From contig JBBTRD010000038.1 of assembly GCA_038065335.1 (NCBI GenBank), positions 1 to 18,498 on the forward strand: a stretch of 18,498 nt of DNA, read 5' to 3'. The stretch is from 2-01-FULL-41-21 sp038065335 (GTDB lineage Bacteria; Patescibacteriota; Minisyncoccia; 2-02-FULL-40-12; GWA2-44-9). The translations under genes were made by a program, and so were the position numbers. How positions within the stretch are numbered: the first letter of the stretch is position 1; the number at the start of each line of letters is the position of its first letter. This document shows, piece by piece, positions 5,718 through 11,208 of the stretch. The notes beneath the pieces were generated by a model. It had not been told where the DNA came from. It worked only from the letters and a program-made list of their open reading frames with translations, and searched no databases.

Positions 5718-6089
5718 CTAGTATCCCAGCAAATAGTACCACCATTTTTTCCAATTGGGCATTTCGGCGAGCTGGGTTTTAAATTCTTGAGAGGATGAGG
5801 CAATCTTTACGCTCGTGTCTTTATAGACAAAGGCCACCTGCTCGTCCGCCAGTTTGTAATTTAACTTGAGCCGAGCTTGCCGTTCCAAATAAGCATCGCT
5901 CGCGAAATAGGCCGACGAACTGGCTAAAAATTGATTGCTACGTTCAAGGTCGGCTACCCGAGATTCTAACTCCTTCACTTGAGAATCCGTTTCCGCCCGT
6001 TGATCTTTAATCTGCCAACTTCGATATCCCAACCACACTAAAAGCGCCAGAAGACCGATAGTTATAATTTTACTCTGAAGGAGGGGCAT
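5718..6089 (-). CDS. Septum-formation initiator, DivIC/FtsB-like
   Basis: Bitopic divisome scaffold protein of the DivIC/FtsB family, 123 aa. A short cytoplasmic N-terminus, one TM (about 7-22), a coiled coil (about 25-62, with QVKELESRVADLERSNQ), then the family block DAYLERQARLKLNYKLADEQVAFVYK (about 65-90) and a tail ending in WKKWWYYLLGY, a Trp-rich end common in small-genome relatives. Start: the ATG at 6087-6089 has no SD; a TATAAT at 6113-6118 predicts a leader of about 17 nt. It belongs functionally with ftsE/ftsX upstream in the window. Confidence 0.9.
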   Translation of the reverse strand: MPLLQSKIITIGLLALLVWLGYRSWQIKDQRAETDSQVKELESRVADLERSNQFLASSSAYFASDAYLERQARLKLNYKLADEQVAFVYKDTSVKIASSSQEFKTQLAEMPNWKKWWYYLLGY

Positions 6090-6111
6090 GGAAATTACAG
6101 AAAAAGTTTGA

Positions 6112-6118
6112 TATTATA
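6112..6118. promoter_or_regulatory. Back-to-back -10 boxes in a divergent promoter
   Basis: TATTAT reads rightward at 6112-6117 and TATAAT reads leftward at 6113-6118, sharing the same bases. The leftward box serves the FtsB-like gene. The rightward box, with TGGAAA at 6089-6094 as a partial -35 at 17 nt, serves the 32-aa gene 8 nt downstream. Only one of the two can be occupied at a time. Confidence 0.5.
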
Positions 6119-6125
6119 CCTGCAT

Positions 6126-6224
6126 ATGTGGATGAATCACCGCTTTATTAAATACTTCTGGATGATTGTCGCCGTCCTTGTCATCCTTGGCATGGTCGTC
6201 ATGCTCGCCGCTCCTCTATTCTAA
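6126..6224 (+). CDS. 32-aa single-span membrane peptide
   Basis: A short frame beginning MWMNHRFIKYFWMI and ending MVVMLAAPLF, divergent from the FtsB-like gene. A basic N-terminus, one long hydrophobic segment (residues about 10-32) and no C-terminal extension. The start may be the ATG at 6126 or at 6132. I do not recognise a family with a known role. The composition and the conserved-looking A-P-L-F end resemble tiny membrane proteins annotated in related genomes, which is recollection only. The position next to a divisome gene, with an overlapping promoter, hints at a membrane or division-associated role. Confidence 0.6.
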   Translation: MWMNHRFIKYFWMIVAVLVILGMVVMLAAPLF

Positions 6225-6245
6225 GTTACTTCAGTAAATCGCTCA

Positions 6246-6443
6246 ACCCACCCCATTTTTCTCCCTGGTCCTCGACGGCGTCATCCTCCTCAAGAATAGC
6301 TCTGATAGATTAAACCAATAATCACAGGTAACCCTCGCTTGCCTCCAAAGCTTCGCTTTGGCGCTCGACCTATGATTATTGGAATCTATCAGGCCATCTC
6401 GCATCAGATGCCTTGTCTGCGGAGTGAGAAAAATGGGATGGGT
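6246..6443. repeat. Nested palindrome of 198 bp (A)
   Basis: Outer arms of 18 bp (6246-6263 with 6426-6443) match at 17 of 18. Inside, CTGATAGATT/AATCTATCAG (6302-6311 with 6383-6392) and a 15-bp arm pair (6315-6329 with 6368-6382, one G-U-compatible change) enclose a central CCAAAGCTTCGCTTTGG. With palindrome B it fills the 465-bp gap between the 32-aa gene and lepA, where I see no other gene. Confidence 0.85.
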
Positions 6444-6471
6444 TTCCGCTTGACTTAAAATTTGAGGAGCG

Positions 6472-6684
6472 AGGCCTTGTCACTTTTTTCTCAATCTGCA
6501 CAATTGGTCGCTAGTTCAGTGTTTTTGACGCTATTTTTCTGGGTACCAGTCCGAGGATGTCGGGAACCCCGACGGTACCGTCGGGGCATGGCCCGACAGG
6601 AGTGGCTTCGGCTGGTCAGAAAAATTAGGAGAAAACACTAGAACTAGCCCAAGCGGAAGCCCGAAGAAAAAAGTGACAAGGCCT
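6472..6684. repeat. Nested palindrome of 213 bp (B)
   Basis: Perfect 18-bp outer arms (6472-6489 with 6667-6684); then 6510-6525 with 6632-6648 (one bulge), 6530-6541 with 6617-6628, TGTCGGG/CCCGACA near 6558-6564 and 6592-6598, and at the centre the perfect palindrome CCCCGACGGTACCGTCGGGG. It ends 5 bp from the lepA stop (6690-6692). No T-run follows it in the lepA direction. Confidence 0.88.
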
Positions 6685-6689
6685 CACGA

Positions 6690-8606
6690 CTAGCGTTTCA
6701 ACATCTTCAAGAAGACATCCTGCGGGAGATTGACTCGTCCGGTTTCTTTCATGCGGGCTTTGCCCTCTTTTTGTTTTTTCCATAATTTCTGGCGGCGCGT
6801 GATATCGCCGCCGTACATATGCTGGGTCACGTCTTTACGATGTCCCCGAATCGATTCACTGGCGATAATCTTCCCCCCGATAGCCGCTTGAAGCGAAACT
6901 TCAAACATTTGGGGCGGAACAATTTTTTTTAATTTTTCCACCATCGCCCGGCCTTCCAGATAAGCTTTCTCCCGCGGAACAATGCGCGAAAACGGTTCGA
7001 CCAGTTCAGTGGCAATAAGAACATCCAGCCGGACCAAATCATATTTAGCCATGCCTTTCGGCTCATAGCTCATCGAGGCGTAGCCCGATGAAATACTCTT
7101 TAATTTATCGTAAAAATCGGTCACGATTTCGGAAAGAGGCATATCATATTTAAGCAGAGCGGTTTCTTTGCCGATATATTCCGTGGCTTGATAAGTGTTG
7201 CGATAAGTCACGACCAGCTCCATGACACTGCCGAGATACGAGACAGGCGTAAGAATTTCCAGAGCCACGATCGGTTCGGAAACCGATTCCACTCTTGTTG
7301 GATCGGGCAACATTGCCGCCGAACGGATTCTAATTTCTTCACCAGATTTAAGTTTCACGCCATACTCAACTGACGGCGTGGAAATTATTAAATTTAAATT
7401 AAATTCCCGATGCAACCGTTCGGAGATAATCTCGACATGGAGCATTCCCAAAAATCCAACCCGAAATCCTCGTCCCAATCCAGCCGAGGCTTCCGGCTCA
7501 AACGTCAGCGAAGCATCGGTTAATTTAAGCTTAGACAAAGCATCCTTTAGAAAATTATACTGCTCGCCTTCTTTGGGAAAAAAACTGGCAAAAACCATAG
7601 GTCGAGGTTCTTTGTAGCCTTCAAGAGGAACAAATTTTGAATTGCGGATTGGGGATTGCGGATGGTCTGTTTGAGTTCGTAATTCGTAATTTGTAATTGG
7701 ATAATTAGTTACGGTATCACCAACTCGAATCTGGCCGGGATCTTTCAAACCCGTGGCAATATATCCAATCTCCCCCGCCTCAAGAGACGGTGAAGGCACA
7801 AATCCGGGAGAAAAATATCCCACTTCCAAAACTTCAGCTTTCGCTCGCGCGGCATAGGCTATAATCGGCATTGTCTGCTTCAGTGAACCGCCAAACACCC
7901 GCACAAACGCAATCACGCCTTTGTAAACATCAAATGTCGAATCAAAAATAAGCGCTTTTAGTGTATTGTCGGTTGTTGGTTGTTGGTTGTTGGTTTCTTT
8001 CGGTGCCGGCACTTTTTCAATCACTCGCTGAAGAACTTGCTCGACTCCCAGACCACTTTTGGCCGAAATTTCTAAAATCTCTTCTGGTTCAATACCAAGC
8101 AGATAGGCTAATTCTTCCTTGACTTGCGCCGTACGCGCGTTTGGTAAATCTATTTTATTCAAAACCGGAATGATGACTAACTTTTGGGCTTGGGCTAAAT
8201 GTAAATTTGCAAGCGTTTGAGCTTGCACGCCTTTAGAGGCATCCACTAAAAGAATCGCCCCTTCTACCGCGGCGAGAGAACGAGACACTTCATAGGTAAA
8301 ATCCACGTGCCCGGGGGTATCTATCAGATTCAACTGATACTCAGAATCAGTTTCTAGTTTCTGGTTTCTAGTTTCTAGTTTTTTATCTGTAAACTGTGAA
8401 CTGGAAACTGGAAACTTGTAGTGCATCCGCACCGGCTGGAGTTTGATGGTAATGCCCCGTTCTCGTTCTAAATCCATGGTATCTAAATACTGTTCGTGCA
8501 TTTTTCTTTTTTCCACCGTCCCCGTCAATTCTAAAAACCGATCCGCGAGGGTCGATTTACCCGAGTCGATATGCGCAATTATGCAAAAATTCCTAATATT
8601 GTTCAT
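6690..8606 (-). CDS. lepA: Translation factor LepA (EF4) with in-frame insertions
   Basis: Ribosome-associated GTPase EF4, 638 aa against about 600 usually. G1 AHIDSGKST (11-19), Ser replacing the common His; switch region RERGITIK (49-56); G3 DTPGH (96-100); NKID (150-153); SAKSG (181-185). Later come SLTFEPEASAGLGRGFRVGFLG and the LepA-specific C-terminal domain ending NLPQDVFLKMLKR. The extra length comes from three repeat-like insertions at residues about 64-90, 203-214 and 300-327, all in frame and in loops: between the switch region and G3, after the G domain, and inside domain 2. The ATG has no SD. Upstream is the 131-aa gene, downstream palindrome B. Confidence 0.96.
   Translation of the reverse strand: MNNIRNFCIIAHIDSGKSTLADRFLELTGTVEKRKMHEQYLDTMDLERERGITIKLQPVRMHYKFPVSSSQFTDKKLETRNQKLETDSEYQLNLIDTPGHVDFTYEVSRSLAAVEGAILLVDASKGVQAQTLANLHLAQAQKLVIIPVLNKIDLPNARTAQVKEELAYLLGIEPEEILEISAKSGLGVEQVLQRVIEKVPAPKETNNQQPTTDNTLKALIFDSTFDVYKGVIAFVRVFGGSLKQTMPIIAYAARAKAEVLEVGYFSPGFVPSPSLEAGEIGYIATGLKDPGQIRVGDTVTNYPITNYELRTQTDHPQSPIRNSKFVPLEGYKEPRPMVFASFFPKEGEQYNFLKDALSKLKLTDASLTFEPEASAGLGRGFRVGFLGMLHVEIISERLHREFNLNLIISTPSVEYGVKLKSGEEIRIRSAAMLPDPTRVESVSEPIVALEILTPVSYLGSVMELVVTYRNTYQATEYIGKETALLKYDMPLSEIVTDFYDKLKSISSGYASMSYEPKGMAKYDLVRLDVLIATELVEPFSRIVPREKAYLEGRAMVEKLKKIVPPQMFEVSLQAAIGGKIIASESIRGHRKDVTQHMYGGDITRRQKLWKKQKEGKARMKETGRVNLPQDVFLKMLKR
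7628..7709. repeat. Repeat insertion 3 in lepA
   Basis: Encodes residues about 300-327 (NYPITNYELRTQ, then DHPQSPIRNSKF). The DNA holds GATTGCGGATTGGG-like and CGTAATTCGTAATTTGTAATTGG units, low-complexity and unlike the surrounding codons. Confidence 0.75.
7967..8000. repeat. Repeat insertion 2 in lepA
   Basis: TTGTTGGTTGTTGGTTGTTG units on the plus strand, read as ETNNQQPTTDN (residues about 204-214). The same unit lies in the ftsE-ftsX gap. Confidence 0.85.
8340..8413. repeat. Repeat insertion 1 in lepA
   Basis: Units of TTTCTAGTTTCTGG on the plus strand, then AACTGGAAACTGGAAACTTG, read as FPVSSSQFTDKKLETRNQ and KLETDSE (residues about 65-89). The two halves are partly complementary (GTTTC against GAAAC). 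Confidence 0.85.
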
Positions 8607-8620
8607 AAAAGATATAAGAG

Positions 8621-8636
8621 GGGGCCAGTCGGCCCC
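8621..8636 (-). terminator. GC hairpin between the 131-aa gene and lepA
   Basis: GGGGCC AGTC GGCCCC, 5 nt past the stop of the 131-aa gene. On the minus strand it is followed by TCTTATATCTTTT, a T-rich but broken tail, then the lepA ATG. It may reduce read-through or mark an mRNA 3' end. Confidence 0.5.
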
Positions 8637-8641
8637 TATGG

Positions 8642-9037
8642 CTATTCCCCGAAAGGCAATCCATTTAAAGGCAGATCGCCACTAAGTTTAGTTGCTTTCT
8701 GATTACACTGAGTGCAGCGCACGACATGATCTGATATTTGATTAAACTGTTCATCTGACATGCCGGTCGAAGAAAAATTTGAACTTTGCTCAATCTCTTC
8801 GGCCTTTTTCCTAAGTTGAACTATTTGATTTTGCTCATCCACATTTAGTGTTCTGTGAGACTCTAGAAAAGATTCGATATACGAAGCCTTTGCTTTTAGC
8901 GATTCTGCGACAAATTTGGACATATATGAAGGTTTGATGTGGCCTTCGTGATCGAAAACCGCCTCTGGATTTCGTGGAATATCTAAGAGGTCTGTTATAT
9001 GTCGAAAACGGGACGGTTGTTCGGGGTGTTTAGCCAT
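8642..9037 (-). CDS. Uncharacterised 131-aa protein with a CxxC pair
   Basis: Not recognised. I start it at MAKHPEQPSRFRHITDLLD (ATG 9035-9037), not at the longer frame reaching 9280, because the extra 81 residues are the murJ gene read in another frame and a promoter lies just before 9037. Mostly helical and charged: SKFVAESLKAKASYIESFLESHRTL (about 40-64), a coiled-coil-like stretch QIVQLRKKAEEIEQ (71-84), then VVRCTQCNQ with Cys108 and Cys111, a possible half zinc site. Soluble, no signal peptide. It sits between murJ and lepA, all on the minus strand. Confidence 0.8.
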   Translation of the reverse strand: MAKHPEQPSRFRHITDLLDIPRNPEAVFDHEGHIKPSYMSKFVAESLKAKASYIESFLESHRTLNVDEQNQIVQLRKKAEEIEQSSNFSSTGMSDEQFNQISDHVVRCTQCNQKATKLSGDLPLNGLPFGE

Positions 9038-9043
9038 TCGCAA

Positions 9044-9072
9044 AATATACTTTAAAAACTGGTTTTTGTACA
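9044..9072 (-). promoter_or_regulatory. Promoter of the 131-aa gene (leaderless)
   Basis: Minus strand: TGTACA (9067-9072), 17-nt spacer, TATATT (9044-9049), then 6 nt to the ATG. Confidence 0.6.
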
Positions 9073-9148
9073 CCCGGTAGTAGATTTTTAAAATGCGCTC
9101 ATTGCTATGAGCGCTAAGCCGAAGGCAGTTTAAAAATTCACTACCGGG
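9073..9148. repeat. 76-bp palindrome covering the murJ stop
   Basis: Arms 9073-9092 and 9129-9148 match at 18 of 20. A central hairpin GCGCTCAT TGCT ATGAGCGC lies between. The right arm contains the murJ TAG (9141-9143); the left arm ends where the promoter of the 131-aa gene begins. Confidence 0.85.
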
Positions 9149-10463
9149 TAAATCGTTTAAAGAAAGCCCAGAGGAGGAAGAAATTAACATTCCCGGCGAT
9201 GGCAAAGGCCAAGGCCAGACCCCGCACGTCCCAATGGAAATAAAAGGTGAAAAGAGAGGCCAAGCCCAAATTAACCGCAATGGAGATTATGGAAATAATA
9301 ACGGGAATTTTAGTATTATGGAGCGCATAGAACGCTCGAGATAGAATTGGAATTAGACTTTGGGCCGTTACGCCCAGCATATATAAACTCAAAATGCCGG
9401 CGGTGATGGTAATACTTTGGCCGTGGAATAATCCCACACCAAACAATATCCGAATTACCCACTCACTCAAGAAAAACAGAGCTACCGCGCCCAAGGTCAC
9501 AATCAGGGCAGTGCCCTTCAGCGCTGAACTTAATTTTTTATGAAATTCTTCTTTTTCGTCACCGGAAGCATGAAATGACAATCGAGGAAATACCGCCACC
9601 GCCGCCGAAATACCCACGACCGAAATGGGTACGAACTGGAGATTGTTGGCAAAATTGAGCATGGCAATACTCCCCGCTCCCAGCATCGAAGCCAGAGCAT
9701 TAATCACCGTTGAATCAATGCTGTACGCGCCCAACCCAATGGTGCGCGGAATCATTAGTTTCAGAATCGAACGGAAGTTTGTGTCTGAAAAATCAAATAT
9801 CGGACCAAATCTAAACCCGGCCCGCCAAGCGGCAATCAGTTGAATGCTTAAATGCATCAATGCGCCAAGAATTACGCCCAACCCTAATCCCAAAACATCT
9901 TGATAGCTCTGCGCTCGCACAATCGGCACGAAATAAATCGCTCCGATGATAATACCGACGTTATAAAGAATCGGCGCGATAGCGAATGCCCAGAACCGTT
10001 CCAGCGCTTGTAGGGTCGAACCAATAATCGTGCTGACCGAAAAAATGATGGGACTTAATAACATCAAACGCATCAACTGAATCACCGATTCTTGGTCCGC
10101 TCCCGAAAAACCGGGCGCCACCAACACGGCCAACGGTCGAATAAATAAAATCATCACCCCGCAGGCGACGATGACCGCCGTAAACGCGATATTCAAAAAA
10201 TTGCGTGAAATATCCCACGCTTTTTTCTCGTCCGTTCGATAGTGCTGAATAAAGATGGGAATAAACGCCGACGAAACCGCGCCCAAAATAAACAAATTAA
10301 AAATCAGGTCCGGTATTTTAAACGCGCTGTAATAGATATCCAGCGTCCGCGAAGCCCCAAATTCCGACGCAAAGACTCTGTCCCGCAACAATCCCGCCGC
10401 CGACGCCAAAAAACTAAAAACACCGAGAATGACACTTGACCGAAAAATTTTAGACTTAAACAT
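9141..10463 (-). CDS. murJ: MurJ/MviN-family lipid flippase
   Basis: Polytopic MOP-superfamily protein that moves lipid-linked precursors (lipid II in MurJ proper) across the membrane. The N-terminus SSVILGVFSFLASAAGLLRDRVFASEFGASRTLDIYYSAFKIPDL is the classic MurJ opening, and FAIAPILYNVGIIIG and FPRLSFHA are typical internal blocks. 440 aa against about 510 in E. coli; the protein ends after what looks like TM12 (FFLLWAFFKRFTR), so TM13-14 are missing. That matches either a compact MurJ or a polysaccharide flippase, and the downstream-linked glycan genes allow either role. Its promoter gives a leaderless mRNA. The stop codon is inside a palindrome. Confidence 0.93.
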   Translation of the reverse strand: MFKSKIFRSSVILGVFSFLASAAGLLRDRVFASEFGASRTLDIYYSAFKIPDLIFNLFILGAVSSAFIPIFIQHYRTDEKKAWDISRNFLNIAFTAVIVACGVMILFIRPLAVLVAPGFSGADQESVIQLMRLMLLSPIIFSVSTIIGSTLQALERFWAFAIAPILYNVGIIIGAIYFVPIVRAQSYQDVLGLGLGVILGALMHLSIQLIAAWRAGFRFGPIFDFSDTNFRSILKLMIPRTIGLGAYSIDSTVINALASMLGAGSIAMLNFANNLQFVPISVVGISAAVAVFPRLSFHASGDEKEEFHKKLSSALKGTALIVTLGAVALFFLSEWVIRILFGVGLFHGQSITITAGILSLYMLGVTAQSLIPILSRAFYALHNTKIPVIISIISIAVNLGLASLFTFYFHWDVRGLALAFAIAGNVNFFLLWAFFKRFTR

Positions 10464-10470
10464 TAATTTG

Positions 10471-10498
10471 AGTATAGCAAAAGCTCCGTAATTGCCAA
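10471..10498 (-). promoter_or_regulatory. Promoter of murJ (leaderless)
   Basis: Minus strand: TTGGCA (10493-10498), 16-nt spacer, TATACT (10471-10476), 7 nt to the ATG. The -35 lies inside the terminal arm of palindrome C. Confidence 0.7.
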
Positions 10499-10694
10499 TT
10501 TTCTCAAGGATTTCTCTTGGGCTATTTCTATCTCTTTGTCTTCATTTCTTTGACCGCCCGGAGTTACCTCCGCCAGGCCATGCGGCCTCACTTCGTTCGC
10601 CCGTTCCTGGCACCTCCGGCTCGGTACCCAAAGAAATATCGCCAAAGAGAATGAAATAGTATCCAATCGTCATATTGAGAAAATTAGCAATTAC
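10488..10694. repeat. Nested palindrome of 207 bp (C)
   Basis: Outer arms 10488-10507 and 10675-10694 match at 19 of 20. Farther in, CTATTTC...CTCTTTG...TTTCTTTG (about 10532-10562) pairs with 10629-10659, and CCGGAG with CTCCGG encloses a GC-rich core. It occupies most of the gap upstream of murJ. The rest, to 10778, shows only AT-rich DNA and no convincing gene. Confidence 0.85.
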
Positions 10695-10778
10695 TGCGCT
10701 TTTTATTATCAGAAATTTTAAACATCGGCGCGACTTACTTGGAGAGGCACAAACTCGCTCCGTTTTTTTAAAAGAAGA

Positions 10779-10810
10779 CAAAGATGCCCATTGTACAATG
10801 GGCATCTTTG
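10779..10810. repeat. Perfect 32-bp palindrome
   Basis: CAAAGATGCCCATTG and its exact complement meet at a central TA (10794/10795). It can form a 14-bp hairpin in RNA of either strand, or bind a dimeric regulator. T-rich but interrupted tails lie on both sides. Confidence 0.85.
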
Positions 10811-10821
10811 TGGGTCTTTGT

Positions 10822-10848
10822 AATTTAAAAACCCGTCTTTCGACGGGT
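10822..10848 (-). terminator. Rho-independent terminator of the small unit
   Basis: Minus strand: ACCCGTC GAAA GACGGGT followed by TTTTAAATT. A perfect 7-bp stem with a GAAA tetraloop. It closes the transcription unit starting at about 11117. Confidence 0.8.
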
Positions 10849-10851
10849 GGC

Positions 10852-10937
10852 GGAGGGAGTTGTCCCTCTGCCTTGTGCTGCTTTGCGTTGCGAGGACCTA
10901 ATCCGGCATCATTGCCGCCCGCTGGACAACCACCTCC
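10852..10937. repeat. 86-bp palindrome over the end of the small frame
   Basis: GGAGG..GTTGTCC (10852-10865) pairs with GGACAAC..CCTCC (10924-10937), 12 of 14 positions, enclosing the TAG at 10898-10900 and a small CCGGCA/TGCCG hairpin. Its 15-nt distance from the terminator would also suit a small structured RNA. Confidence 0.6.
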
Positions 10938-11128
10938 AGACTACCAAAACTCACTGTTCGGCACAGAAAACCAATGACCTGTTCCAGCGTTTTTTTGGAC
11001 TCCTTGTGATAATCCGCCGGAAGGATCTCTTTCAACCCTCCGCGAGCAGCCCAGAAACCGAGCAACAGCCACAACTCCCAATACTTGCCGTCGTTGCCAC
11101 GACGAGAACGCAGGCATTCAAGAATATA
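10898..11128 (-). CDS. Possible small protein without a clear start codon
   Basis: A 76-codon open frame after a TGA at 11129-11131. It reads like protein: GKYWELWLLLGFWAARGGLK, then LPADYHKESKKTLEQVIGFL and SLEVVVQRAAMMPD before TAG. It has a convincing promoter and a terminator, so something is made here. There is no in-frame ATG or GTG near the 5' end: the ATG at 11115-11117, placed ideally for leaderless translation, is one base out of frame. In-frame options are TTG at 11072-11074 or a rare start. A sequencing or assembly indel, a frameshift, or a decaying gene would explain it. The alternative is a non-coding RNA. Function unknown. Confidence 0.45.
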   Translation of the reverse strand, partial: YILECLRSRRGNDGKYWELWLLLGFWAARGGLKEILPADYHKESKKTLEQVIGFLCRTVSFGSLEVVVQRAAMMPD

Positions 11129-11152
11129 TCACCAAAACACAAAAACTGTCAA
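11123..11152 (-). promoter_or_regulatory. Promoter of the small unit
   Basis: Minus strand: perfect -35 TTGACA (11147-11152), 18-nt spacer, -10 TATATT (11123-11128), 5 nt before the ATG at 11115-11117. Confidence 0.7.
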
Positions 11153-11208
11153 TTATGCTTAGAAATGCTCCAAGAGGAAGCCGTGAGGAAATGTCAGAGT
11201 CGAGCGAC

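Noticed and set aside
9038..9280. N-terminal extension of the 131-aa protein to 212 aa
   Set aside because: The extension is the murJ 3' end in another frame, and a promoter with leaderless spacing lies at 9044-9072.
10542..10805. 87-codon minus-strand frame
   Set aside because: It starts inside the 32-bp palindrome and runs through palindrome C; composition is not protein-like.
10850..10940. SRP RNA (4.5S-like)
   Set aside because: Paired ends, AGGTCC, AAGCAGC and a following terminator resemble it, but the apical stem with a GNRA-type loop cannot be drawn. An Infernal search with the bacterial SRP model would settle it.
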